From: Lewinellaceae bacterium SD302
Lineage (GTDB): Bacteria; Bacteroidota; Bacteroidia; Chitinophagales; Saprospiraceae
Length of the DNA stretch: 64,000 nt
NCBI GenBank assembly: GCA_002591745.1
Contig: PDLQ01000017.1
Coordinates: 49,752-113,751 of the forward strand
Direction: 5' to 3'
A program made the translations under genes and the position numbers. Below the pieces are notes generated by a model that did not search any database, had not been told where the DNA came from, and worked only from the letters and a program-made list of their open reading frames with translations. Positions 27,115 through 34,854 of this stretch are shown here, piece after piece (within the stretch, counting starts at the first letter, position 1; each line of letters starts with the position of its first letter).

Positions 27115-27150
27115 TTTTAAACGCATATATTCGAATATAAACGTTTAAAA
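27115..27150. promoter_or_regulatory. 36-bp near-perfect palindrome
   Basis: Centred on TTCGAA, 16 of 18 base pairs match (TTTTAAACGCATATATTCG and its mirror). It lies in the 144-bp gap between the divergent four-helix-bundle gene and the lgt-like gene and could be an operator for either. Confidence 0.5.
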
Positions 27151-27202
27151 TGATTGCTTCCACCGTAAGACCGTAAGTCCTCCACACCTCCAGACCAAAA
27201 CA

Positions 27203-28393
27203 ATGTACCCAGACCTATCCTACCTCTTTCATGATCTAATCGGCACCGACCGCGACAACTGGCTCAGCATCTTCAAGACCTTCGGGCTTTTCCTGCTCTT
27301 TGCGTTTCTCGTAGCGGCGTGGCTCTTGAAAAAAGAAATGCTTCGCCGCCAAGAGATCGGTCAGTTAAGGGGGAAAAAGGTTTTGCGGAAAAAAGCGACG
27401 GCCATGCGGCCCACTGATTACATTTTCAACGGGCTGTTCGGATTCATTATGGGCTACAAGATTCCCTACGCCATCGCCAACATCGAAGCCTGGAAACAAA
27501 ATCCCGGTCAGGTACTCTTGACGACGGAGGGAAATTTGGTAACCGGCATACTCTTTGCCGCCGCTTTACTGGGCTATTATTACTGGAGCGACCGTAAGCG
27601 CAAGGATGAACTGCCGGAAACCCAGGAGGTGACGATGTACCCCAGCGACCGTATCTCCCCCATCACCTTCGCAGCGGCTATCGGTGGAGTTGTAGGGGCC
27701 AAGGTTTTTGCCATCATTGAATATTTGCCGGAATTTTTCGCTGACCCGATCGGCACCTTTTTCAGCGGCTCTGGCCTGGCCATATACGGCGGCCTCATCG
27801 GCGGTTTTTTGGCCGTGGCCTGGTATTTGAGGAGGCACAAGATTCCCCTGGTTCCGATTATGGACGCCGTGGCTCCGGCACTCATCGTAGCTTACGGCGT
27901 AGGCAGGATCGGCTGCCAACTCAGCGGCGACGGTGACTGGGGCATCGTTGCCAGCGCCATCCCCGAAGGCTGGTTCCTGCCCGACTGGCTCTGGGCTTAC
28001 GATTACCCCCATAACGTCATCAATGGCGGCGATGCAGCTACGGAATTGATCGATGGTTGCAACGACCGCTACTGCACCCGCCTGGCGGAAGGGCACTACC
28101 CCACACCGGTCTACGAAACGAGTATGGCTTTTGCCATTGGTGGCATCCTCTGGGCATTGCGCAAGCGGCTGACAGCCTACCTCGGCGGCCTGTTTTGCGT
28201 CTACCTTTTCCTGAATGGCGTGGAGCGTTTCTGCATCGAATTCTTCCGGGTAAACGACCAGTATGACGTGCTCGGTTTTTCCTTGACCCAGGCCCAGATG
28301 ATCGCTATCGGCTTCATGCTGACGGGGATTATTGGTGGAATAATTGTCTGGAAAAGATCATCAGGACTTCAAAGTAGCAATGCTGATGAGTAA
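27203..28393 (+). CDS. lgt: Prolipoprotein diacylglyceryl transferase-like protein (divergent)
   Basis: 396 residues with about seven membrane segments, Lgt family. Family landmarks are shifted: the usual HGGLIGG reads YGGLIGG, and the RIGNFINGE-type signature reads RIGCQLSGDGDWG. So three residues important in E. coli Lgt (H103, N146, E151) differ. It is also longer than the usual ~290, with a long periplasmic insert holding a Cys pair (GCNDRYC). It may be an active variant or a paralogue with another acceptor. The last ~8 codons come from a copy of the dispersed repeat, and the stop overlaps the next gene by 14 bp. Confidence 0.75.
   Translation: MYPDLSYLFHDLIGTDRDNWLSIFKTFGLFLLFAFLVAAWLLKKEMLRRQEIGQLRGKKVLRKKATAMRPTDYIFNGLFGFIMGYKIPYAIANIEAWKQNPGQVLLTTEGNLVTGILFAAALLGYYYWSDRKRKDELPETQEVTMYPSDRISPITFAAAIGGVVGAKVFAIIEYLPEFFADPIGTFFSGSGLAIYGGLIGGFLAVAWYLRRHKIPLVPIMDAVAPALIVAYGVGRIGCQLSGDGDWGIVASAIPEGWFLPDWLWAYDYPHNVINGGDAATELIDGCNDRYCTRLAEGHYPTPVYETSMAFAIGGILWALRKRLTAYLGGLFCVYLFLNGVERFCIEFFRVNDQYDVLGFSLTQAQMIAIGFMLTGIIGGIIVWKRSSGLQSSNADE
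28370..28379 (+). repeat. Copy of the dispersed signal abutting a start codon
   Basis: CTTCAAAGTAGCA followed directly by ATG (28380), the likely start of the YitT-family gene. The same arrangement occurs at 42011-42021. Confidence 0.7.
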
Positions 28394-29252
28394 CCGGATC
28401 AAGGCTTACCTCAAGGACGGCATTCTCATCCTCCTGGGCGTTGCTTCGGCGGCTTTCGGACTAGAAAGTTTGTTACTACCCAATGCCTTTATCGATGGAG
28501 GAGTAACTGGCATCTCCCTGCTGTTGGCCAAGGTGACCGGTTGGCGGCTTTCGATTCTGCTGCTGCTGGTTAATATTCCTTTTCTGATACTCGCCCACTA
28601 CGTCATTGGCAGAACGTTCGCCATTAAGACAGCCATTGCCATCTTTCTGCTGTCCGTCACCCTTTTCTCTTTTCATTTTCCCGAAGTGACCGATGATAAA
28701 CTGCTGGTAGCTGTTTTCGGCGGCTTCTTTCTGGGAGCGGGTATCGGCTTGTCCATGCGCGGCGGCTCAGTACTGGATGGAACGGAGATCCTGGCCATCT
28801 TCCTTAGCCGACGGGCGGGCCTGAAGGTAAGTGACTGGATAATCCTGATCAACTTATTCATTTTCGGCACGGCTGCCTACGTATTGTCCGTCGAGCAATC
28901 GCTTTATTCGATGCTGACTTACTTTGTAGCCACCAAATCGCTCGACTTTGTAATTGACGGGATTGAGGAATATACCGGGGTGACAATCATCAGCCCCGTC
29001 CACAGTGAAGCTATTCGCCACGCCATTGTTGATGAGCTGGGTTCCGGCGTAACCGTTTTTTACGGCAGCGGTGGGCACCGTAGTGGTGGTACGATCAGGG
29101 AAGTAGAGATTCTTTATACCGTAATCACTCGTCTGGAAATCCGTAAACTCGTTTTGCTTATCGAAGACGTTGACCCTAAAGCTTTCGTGGTGATGGGCAG
29201 TATCAACGACATCAGCGGAGGAATGGTGAAGCGACGCAAAAAAGTACACTAA
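28380..29252 (+). CDS. YitT-family membrane protein (DUF161/DUF2179)
   Basis: 290 residues from the ATG at 28380 (or 288 from 28386). Five to six membrane segments in the first 190 residues (LLLVNIPFLILAHYVIGRTF, VFGGFFLGAGIGLSMRGGSVLDGTEILA) match DUF161, and the C-terminal ~90 residues (GVTIISPVHSEAIRHAIVDELGSGVT...VVMGSINDISGG) match DUF2179. The substrate of these proteins is not known. It overlaps the end of the lgt-like gene, so they are probably one operon. Confidence 0.85.
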   Translation: MLMSNRIKAYLKDGILILLGVASAAFGLESLLLPNAFIDGGVTGISLLLAKVTGWRLSILLLLVNIPFLILAHYVIGRTFAIKTAIAIFLLSVTLFSFHFPEVTDDKLLVAVFGGFFLGAGIGLSMRGGSVLDGTEILAIFLSRRAGLKVSDWIILINLFIFGTAAYVLSVEQSLYSMLTYFVATKSLDFVIDGIEEYTGVTIISPVHSEAIRHAIVDELGSGVTVFYGSGGHRSGGTIREVEILYTVITRLEIRKLVLLIEDVDPKAFVVMGSINDISGGMVKRRKKVH

Positions 29253-29295
29253 GGTTAGCCGCTGGGCAATGAATGGTCATGACTACACCTACTAT

Positions 29296-29305
29296 TGCTA
29301 CTTTG
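29296..29305 (-). repeat. Copy of the dispersed TGCTACTTTG signal
   Basis: TATTGCTACTTTGTTAGTCC, 44 bp past the YitT gene. With the copy at 28370 it brackets that gene as a facing pair. Confidence 0.7.
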
Positions 29306-29345
29306 TTAGTCCCTAATATTGCTAAGCGTTCCAAAAATTACATTT

Positions 29346-29566
29346 TTGAAAAAGCCCCACCTCGCTTTTCTTACCGCCATTATTACCCAACTTCTGGCCA
29401 AGTCATTAGTGACTGCCGGGGAGCTGGCTGAAAAATGTAGTTTCAATACTTCGTCAGTGAAGATGATCTAATGGGCGGAGCAGTGCTAAAATCCTGGCAA
29501 GAGATTTGGCAACTTAACTTGGATCGTAGTTTTTATCCTCATCCTGAAATTTACGGAGAAGCATGA
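29346..29566 (+). pseudogene. Remnant of a YafY/GyrI-type transcription regulator
   Basis: One frame (29346-29471) reads LKKPHLAFLTAIITQLLAKS then LVTAGELAEKCSFNTSSV before a stop, which is the N-terminal helix-turn-helix of a YafY-like regulator. A following frame (29473-29566) reads KSWQEIWQLNLDRSFYPHPE then IYGEA, close to the C-terminal end of GyrI-like effector domains. The middle is missing and there is no good start codon, so this looks like a gene with a large internal deletion. It is a judgement from motif memory, not a search. The rest of the 441-bp gap to modA shows nothing further. Confidence 0.5.
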
Positions 29567-29693
29567 TTAAACCTGGAGAAAGGGAATGCCGGTGTTTTCG
29601 CGGGGGTCAATTAGTGGGGTTTACCGCTATGCCCTGCAATCAGATCGAGGTTTTACAGTTTCGTTTGTAAGCCAGCGATTAAGACCTCATCCC

Positions 29694-30440
29694 TCAATCC
29701 AGCGAGTATCCTGCCCTTCGTAAAGTTTCCTGTGCTTCAGTACCCAATAAGTATTCGATAAAAATTCTCCCATCTTCCTCCCGGTTTCCGCGAATAATGG
29801 AAACTGTTTGCGGTATGGTTACCTCCGGATAAAAGGGTTCCCAGCGGCCGCGCGAATTTTCGTGCACGATTGATCGTGCGGTTAGCCCCATTTCCACTGC
29901 TCCGGTGAAGACGAACTGATTGACCTGTCCGATGCTTTCTCCATATACCAGACGTGGCTGGATACGCTCGCTGTAATCCGGCCGTAGACGAAGCAAGGAG
30001 TCCGCAAGTCGGCCAAAGGGGGCAACCTTGGGATTAGCGATAGCCAATCGGTTACCGGACGTCAATTCTGCGGGGTTCAATTTTACATCATCACGCCCGG
30101 ACCAGAGCACCAATGACCCACGGGCAAAGACCTGTGGCTTACCCGCGATCATGTTGACGTCCATCAACTTATTGGGATAGCGTTCATCCGCACTAATAAA
30201 TACATCGTAGGGAGCACCGGCTAATAACTGGGCAGTCAGTTGCCCGGATGCGGCGACCACCAATTCGGCCTCAATCCCGGAGGCTGCAGTAAAATCTTCC
30301 AGCAATATTTCCATCGCCGGCTGGTTACTGGCTGCCGTAGCGATTACTAGTGGACGGTCCTCACTTTGGCAAGAAAAAAGGAGCAGCGTTAATGCAATCG
30401 CGCCCCATTCAATCATTCGATCATTTATGCATTCAATCAT
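29694..30440 (-). CDS. modA: Molybdate ABC transporter substrate-binding lipoprotein
   Basis: 248 residues. A lipobox LLFSC places the lipidated Cys near residue 24. The core is ModA-like: TAASNQPAMEILLEDFTAASGIE, VVAASGQLTAQLLAGAPYDVFISAD, and the C-terminal IPQTVSIIRGNREEDGRIFIEYL. It would bind molybdate or tungstate. No modB or modC is adjacent, although an unrelated exporter lies 2 bp upstream. The first eight codons fall within degenerate ATCATT repeats (30413-30440), so the true start may be the ATG at 30416. Confidence 0.8.
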   Translation of the reverse strand: MIECINDRMIEWGAIALTLLLFSCQSEDRPLVIATAASNQPAMEILLEDFTAASGIEAELVVAASGQLTAQLLAGAPYDVFISADERYPNKLMDVNMIAGKPQVFARGSLVLWSGRDDVKLNPAELTSGNRLAIANPKVAPFGRLADSLLRLRPDYSERIQPRLVYGESIGQVNQFVFTGAVEMGLTARSIVHENSRGRWEPFYPEVTIPQTVSIIRGNREEDGRIFIEYLLGTEAQETLRRAGYSLD

Positions 30441-30442
30441 TA

Positions 30443-32221
30443 TTACTCCACTTCCAAAAACTGCATTTCATACAGTTCCCGGTAGTGCCCATCTTCGATC
30501 TGTACCAGTTCTTCGTGCGGCCCGAGTTCCTGGATCTCCCCCTTGTTCAGAACCATGATCTGATTAGCGTTACGGATGGTGCTGAGGCGGTGGGCGATAA
30601 CGATACTCGTACGGCGGGCAATCAGTTTCTCAATGGCGTATTGGATCACGGATTCGGTTTCCGGGTCTACGCTACTGGTCGCTTCGTCAAGAATTAAAAT
30701 GTCGGGGTCGAAGACCAGGGCGCGAACAAAGGAGATCAACTGCCGCTGCCCCATACTCAGGGTAGCACCGCGTTCCATAACCTGATAATCGTAGCCGCCC
30801 GGAAGTTTTTCGATGAACTCGTGAGCACCGATCATCTTGGCACATTCAATCACCTTTTCAAGACTTATGCTAGGATCGCGCAGGGTGATATTCTCCGCCA
30901 CGGTACCACCGAACAAAAACACGTCCTGAAGCACCATAGCGATGTGGCCGCGCAGAGCGCTGAGTTCGTAATCACGAATGTCTTCACCGTCAATTAGAAT
31001 TTGTCCTTTCTGAAATTCGTAGAACCGGTTCAGGACATTGATAATGGTCGTTTTACCGGAACCGGTGCTGCCTACGATGGCCAGGGTCTCCCCGGGATTG
31101 AGATCGAAATCAAGCCCTTTCAGTATCCATTCTTTGGCTACGTAAGCAAACCAGACGTCACGGAAACTCAATTTACCTTCTAATCTATCGACGGTCAGGC
31201 TGCCCTGGTTTTCGATCTGGTCATCGCGATCCAGGATACCGAAGACTCGCTCGGCGGCTACCAGCCCCATTTGCAGGGTATTAAATTTATCGGCCAGCAT
31301 CCGAATGGGCCGGAACAACATGTTCAGGTAAAGCGGGAAAGCCACCAGCACCCCCAGGGTAACTCCACCGGCCCTGGCGACATCCTGGGCACCCCACCAA
31401 ACCATCAGGGCCAGAGAAGCGGCGGAAATGATGTCGACCACCGGAAAAAAGATGGCGTAGTAGTGGATGGCATTGATGTTCGCCTGGGTATAGGCGCGGT
31501 TAATTTCACGAAAATCCCTGGCTGCTTTGTCCTCCGCGTTGAAGATCTGCACGATCCGCATCCCGGTAATGCGCTCCTGTAAAAAGGCATTCATCTTCTG
31601 AATCTGAGTGCGCACCTGCTGATAAGTGCGCTTGACCGCCTCTTTGAACCAGTAACTGGCCAGCATCAGAAAGGGCATGGTAGTCAGGCAGATCAGGGTG
31701 AGCCGCCAAGAGGTCGTGATCATCACGATCAGCACCACGATGATGGAGAGCATGTCCGCCAGAATAGTGATCACCCCTTCCGAAAATATAGAGTTGATGC
31801 TCTGAATATCACTGATCGTACGGGTGGTGCTGGTCCCGATGGGCGTCTTGTCAAAGTAAGTCAGTCGCAGGCTGTTGATGTGGTTAAACACCTTCACGCG
31901 CAGGTCGCGGATGACACTTTCACCCAGCAAGCTGGAACTGTAAATAAATACGTAACGGAAAGCGGATTCCAGAATCAGCAGCCCGAAGATGATCAGGGCC
32001 ATGGTCGTCAATCCATCAACGTCATTGGTAAATACGTAGCCGTCCACCATTTCCTGGATCAGGCGGGGCCTGGCCACGGCCATTGGTGCCAGGATCACGG
32101 CCAGCGTCAGGGCCAGGGTAAAAACTCTCCGGTGTGGCCTGGCCAGCTGCAATACCCGCCGCAGCAGGTAGAGATCAAACTTCTTCTTATCGTTGGCTTC
32201 GGCCATAGCGTGCTTGGGCAT
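30443..32221 (-). CDS. ABC exporter, fused membrane and ATPase domains
   Basis: 592 residues, MsbA-like half-transporter with six membrane segments (about 30-320) and an ATPase domain: Walker A GSTGSGKTTIINVL, Walker B DILILDEATSSVD, H-loop IAHRLST. The signature LSGGQ is LSMGQ here. Substrates (lipid, drug, peptide) cannot be told. An ATG five codons in (32206) may be the start. It ends 2 bp before modA. Confidence 0.9.
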   Translation of the reverse strand: MPKHAMAEANDKKKFDLYLLRRVLQLARPHRRVFTLALTLAVILAPMAVARPRLIQEMVDGYVFTNDVDGLTTMALIIFGLLILESAFRYVFIYSSSLLGESVIRDLRVKVFNHINSLRLTYFDKTPIGTSTTRTISDIQSINSIFSEGVITILADMLSIIVVLIVMITTSWRLTLICLTTMPFLMLASYWFKEAVKRTYQQVRTQIQKMNAFLQERITGMRIVQIFNAEDKAARDFREINRAYTQANINAIHYYAIFFPVVDIISAASLALMVWWGAQDVARAGGVTLGVLVAFPLYLNMLFRPIRMLADKFNTLQMGLVAAERVFGILDRDDQIENQGSLTVDRLEGKLSFRDVWFAYVAKEWILKGLDFDLNPGETLAIVGSTGSGKTTIINVLNRFYEFQKGQILIDGEDIRDYELSALRGHIAMVLQDVFLFGGTVAENITLRDPSISLEKVIECAKMIGAHEFIEKLPGGYDYQVMERGATLSMGQRQLISFVRALVFDPDILILDEATSSVDPETESVIQYAIEKLIARRTSIVIAHRLSTIRNANQIMVLNKGEIQELGPHEELVQIEDGHYRELYEMQFLEVE

Positions 32222-32290
32222 TTGGGTGAGTGAGCCCGTGTATTCCTACTGTAAACTTGCTGCGGTAGGATAAGTTGAGGAAGATGGCTT

Positions 32291-32300
32291 CAAAGTAGCA
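32291..32300 (+). repeat. Copy of the dispersed signal
   Basis: GGCTTCAAAGTAGCAAAGCC, nearly the same as the right arm between aspS and lysS. It lies between the ABC exporter and the hydrolase operon. Confidence 0.7.
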
Positions 32301-32326
32301 AAGCCGTGATAACCATGATAATGAGT

Positions 32327-33121
32327 TTAAGCTAAATACCCCGCCAACTCCTCCACCGGTAAACTGTGGTGCCCCCGATAACCCACAACCTCAGTATTGG
32401 GAACATCCGCAAACCAACGTTCCACCGCCTGATTATTCATCAGCGGGTCGTGGCTGCCGAGGTAGGTACGGATGGGCACATTGAGCCGGGCGATCCCCGC
32501 CCGCTCGGTTCTGCCCAGTTGGAAGGCGGGCAAAGACCGGAAAGTCCCCAGCAGCATTCTCTGGGTACGGGCATCCCGCAGATGGTGGGTGAGATAGTTG
32601 AGGGTATAGGCATCAAAAAGGCCGCGGCGGTGGAGAAAGTTGGCCAGTTTTAACAATGCATCGGGGCGGCTGCCAGCCCAGGCCAGCGCTCTGACAACGC
32701 CGCTGGGCAGCATATCCAGTTTGCCGGTATAGTTGCCACGCAGTCCGTCCGGAGCAACCAGCGTCAGGGAGGCCGCGGTCTCCGGAGACAACAGCCCCTG
32801 TCCGAAGAGCTTTAGTAAAATTCGCCCTCCCAGGCTATGACCGAGGAAAGCGGCCCGGTCAATACCCACTGCTACTTTGACAGCCAAAATCAGCTTGGAG
32901 ACTTGTTGGGGAGAATAGCGTTCCGTGGTCCAGTCGGTTTCTCCGTGATAGGGCAGGTCAGGGGCGTAAAAGGTATGGCTGCGCTCGAGTCGCCGGGCCA
33001 AACCACCGAAGATGCCGCCATTACGGCTGAAACCGTGGAGAGCGATCACCGCTCGGGGGCCGGAACCCATGACGCGCAAACGAACGTCGCCGACTTGATC
33101 TAAATGGATAAATTTATTCAT
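32327..33121 (-). CDS. Alpha/beta hydrolase
   Basis: 264 residues, alpha/beta hydrolase fold. The nucleophile elbow is GHSLGG (in AAFLGHSLGGRILL), the oxyanion region HGFSRNGG, the acid in LGSHDPLM and the catalytic His near RGHHSLPVEE. Its substrate is unknown. It is the third gene of the clpS-aat operon (4-bp gap after aat). A copy of the dispersed repeat (32870-32879) lies within the frame and is read as AVKVAVG just before the elbow. Confidence 0.85.
   Translation of the reverse strand: MNKFIHLDQVGDVRLRVMGSGPRAVIALHGFSRNGGIFGGLARRLERSHTFYAPDLPYHGETDWTTERYSPQQVSKLILAVKVAVGIDRAAFLGHSLGGRILLKLFGQGLLSPETAASLTLVAPDGLRGNYTGKLDMLPSGVVRALAWAGSRPDALLKLANFLHRRGLFDAYTLNYLTHHLRDARTQRMLLGTFRSLPAFQLGRTERAGIARLNVPIRTYLGSHDPLMNNQAVERWFADVPNTEVVGYRGHHSLPVEELAGYLA
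32870..32879 (-). repeat. Copy of the dispersed signal inside a coding region
   Basis: CACTGCTACTTTGACAGCCAAAAT matches the copy at 1890 (TTGCTACTTTGTCAGCCAAAAT) over 22 positions with two differences, although one is intergenic and this one codes for protein. Confidence 0.65.
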
Positions 33122-33124
33122 CGC

Positions 33125-33817
33125 CTAATGAACCGTCCAAGGGCCGCGTTCGGTTGTCTCCGGTGTGATCTTTTCCAAAATTTTAGTAAAATCGTTGCGG
33201 GAAATAGCGCGCCCACCGAGGCTGGCCAGGTGACTGGTCCTTTGCTGGCAATCGATCAATTCATAGCCCTGATCTTTTAGCCGACGTACCAGACTGATGA
33301 AGCCGAATTTGCTGGCGTCACGAGCGTGGGCGAACATACTCTCACCGAAAAACACTTTACCGATTGCGATACCGTACAGCCCGCCAACGAGTGAATCTTC
33401 CTGGTCCCAAACCTCTACGGAATGTGCAAAGCCGAGCCGGTGGAGCTCCTGATAAGCCGTAATGATGCGCTGGTCGATCCAGCTGCCAAGCTGGCCTTCG
33501 CGGTAAGTATCACGGCAGTTTTTAATCACCTCTTCAAAGGCGGTATCGTAGGTAACCCGGTATTTTTTCTGGTTGAAGTAAGGACGCATACTTTTGGCCA
33601 CCTTCAACTCCTCCGGAAAAATGACGAAGCGTGGATCCGGATTCCACCAGAGTAGTGGGCTGCCGGGGCTGAACCAGGGAAAGTAGCCAAATTGATAGGC
33701 CGTGATCAGACGCTCGGAGCTCAGGTCACCACCGATACAGGCGGGTTCATCCTTCTCAACGAGTTCGGGCAGGGGGAATGAGAACGGGTCCTCGGGGTTT
33801 AACTGAAACAGGGCCAA
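33125..33817 (-). CDS. aat: Leucyl/phenylalanyl-tRNA-protein transferase
   Basis: 230 residues. It adds Leu or Phe to proteins with N-terminal Arg or Lys and so creates N-degrons. Family motifs are GYFPWFSPGSPLLWWNPDPR near residue 50 and VEVWDQEDSLVGGLYGIAIG. It begins 11 bp after clpS, whose product delivers exactly these substrates to ClpAP, so the pair encode the two steps of the bacterial Leu/N-degron pathway. Confidence 0.95.
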   Translation of the reverse strand: MALFQLNPEDPFSFPLPELVEKDEPACIGGDLSSERLITAYQFGYFPWFSPGSPLLWWNPDPRFVIFPEELKVAKSMRPYFNQKKYRVTYDTAFEEVIKNCRDTYREGQLGSWIDQRIITAYQELHRLGFAHSVEVWDQEDSLVGGLYGIAIGKVFFGESMFAHARDASKFGFISLVRRLKDQGYELIDCQQRTSHLASLGGRAISRNDFTKILEKITPETTERGPWTVH

Positions 33818-33828
33818 ATGGAAAGTTA

Positions 33829-34128
33829 TTAATCGCGGCCTTCGATGACGGCCGAAAGCCCACGGTTGACCAGTGCCTCCCTTTTGGGGCGAAGTTCGCT
33901 CATGGCGGCAGATTTTACCGTAGCCTTGCCTTTAAAGTGAATCAGGAGCGCCAACTGTTCAGACTGGGTAGAAGAGTGGCCGAGGATTTCCACAAAAGCT
34001 TTCATCACCCAGTCGAAGGTGTTATGATCGTCGTTGTAAACAATGAGATCCGCCGGATCGCCCGCGTCAACGTCGATGTCTTCTTCTAAGAGTACTTCTT
34101 CCTCGGTGTCGGTATGTGCGAACAGCAT
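33829..34128 (-). CDS. clpS: ATP-dependent Clp protease adaptor ClpS
   Basis: 99 residues from the ATG at 34128; an upstream ATG at 34173 would put 15 extra residues inside a hairpin sequence and is less likely. The motif YNDDHNTFDWVMKAF corresponds to the N-degron pocket entrance of ClpS, and the tail VKSAAMSELRPKREALVNRGL is typical. It recognises N-terminal bulky hydrophobic residues and passes the protein to ClpAP. First gene of the operon clpS-aat-hydrolase. Confidence 0.92.
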   Translation of the reverse strand: MLFAHTDTEEEVLLEEDIDVDAGDPADLIVYNDDHNTFDWVMKAFVEILGHSSTQSEQLALLIHFKGKATVKSAAMSELRPKREALVNRGLSAVIEGRD

Positions 34129-34141
34129 GTGGGATGGTTTG

Positions 34142-34214
34142 ATAGTCTGGCAATATGATCGCAATGGTAGCATAGTAGATTTTCACGACCATGCTACCAT
34201 TGCAATCAGACTAT
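34142..34214. promoter_or_regulatory. 21-bp discontinuous inverted repeat upstream of clpS
   Basis: ATAGTCTG (34142-34149) plus GCAATGGTAGCAT (34161-34173) pair with ATGCTACCATTGC (34191-34203) plus CAGACTAT (34207-34214). It spans the gap between the peroxiredoxin gene and clpS and may be a terminator or a leader structure. Confidence 0.55.
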
Positions 34215-34223
34215 TTAGAATAA

Positions 34224-34694
34224 CTAGGATAACCCGCTCAAAGTTTCCTTAATAGCCCCAAAATTAGGCAAGTCGCCGGCGTTATCCAAGACCTCGGCGT
34301 AGCGGATGGTCCCTTCCTTGTCTACCACGAAGGCAGATCGCTTACTGACGCCGCGCATCCCGAGCACGAAATCTTCGTAAAGCGAACCGTACTGGCGGCT
34401 CACTTCCTTATTGAAATCACTGAGCAAGGGGAAGTTCAGTTTTTCAGCTTCCTTGAATTTTTCCAGGGTGAAGACGCTGTCCACGCTGATGCCGAGTACG
34501 TCGGTATCCATATCGTTATAGGCTGCCAGAGCATCGCGCATACTACAGAGTTCTTCGGTGCAGGTACCGGTAAAGGCCAGCGGGAAAAATAGAATAAGGA
34601 CGTTACGACCACTGTAGTCGGAAAGAGAAACTTCCTCCTTTGCTTCGGAATAAAGAGTGAAAGCGGGGGCTTTATCGTTGATTTGAATAGACAT
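34224..34694 (-). CDS. Peroxiredoxin (AhpE/Bcp type)
   Basis: 156 residues, thioredoxin-fold peroxiredoxin that reduces hydroperoxides. The active-site motif is PLAFTGTCTEELC, in which the TxxC Cys (TGTC) is the peroxidatic residue and the other Cys five residues on (ELC) could be resolving. A complete single domain. It lies between the DUF2911 gene upstream and clpS downstream, with hairpins on both sides, so it is probably a separate unit. Confidence 0.9.
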   Translation of the reverse strand: MSIQINDKAPAFTLYSEAKEEVSLSDYSGRNVLILFFPLAFTGTCTEELCSMRDALAAYNDMDTDVLGISVDSVFTLEKFKEAEKLNFPLLSDFNKEVSRQYGSLYEDFVLGMRGVSKRSAFVVDKEGTIRYAEVLDNAGDLPNFGAIKETLSGLS

Positions 34695-34721
34695 AAATTA
34701 TGTTTTTTTAGTTGATGAGTT

Positions 34722-34767
34722 AGGCCTCTCCCCCCGCCCTCTCCGGAGAAGGCGGGGGGAGAGGCCT
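34722..34767. repeat. 17-bp perfect hairpin of the CCTCTCC family
   Basis: AGGCCTCTCCCCCCGCC (34722-34738) pairs perfectly with 34751-34767 around the self-complementary loop CTCTCCGGAGAA. A relative with the same CCTCTCC...CTCTCCGGAG order lies at 58384-58428. Confidence 0.7.
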
Positions 34768-34776
34768 CATGTAAAA

Positions 34777-34806
34777 CGCCCGAATTTTCCAGGGAAAATC
34801 CGGGCG
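34777..34806 (-). terminator. Intrinsic terminator after DUF2911 gene
   Basis: Read on the minus strand, CGCCCGGATTTTCC and GGAAAATTCGGGCG form a 14-bp stem with one mismatch and a very small loop, followed by TTTT (34773-34776). Confidence 0.7.
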
Positions 34807-34815
34807 TCTGGATTC

Positions 34816-34845
34816 GTTGAATAAAACGCATGCGTTTTATTCAAC
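34816..34845. promoter_or_regulatory. Perfect 30-bp palindrome
   Basis: GTTGAATAAAACGCA (34816-34830) is followed at once by its exact reverse complement. It starts 10 bp after the stop of the DUF2911 gene. With no loop it is unlikely to be a terminator on its own and may be a protein-binding site. Confidence 0.65.
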
Positions 34846-34854
34846 GGGCGCAGT

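Noticed and set aside
29694..32221. modA with the adjacent ABC gene as a molybdate transporter
   Set aside because: The ABC gene is an exporter with fused membrane domain, not ModB/ModC; proximity looks fortuitous.
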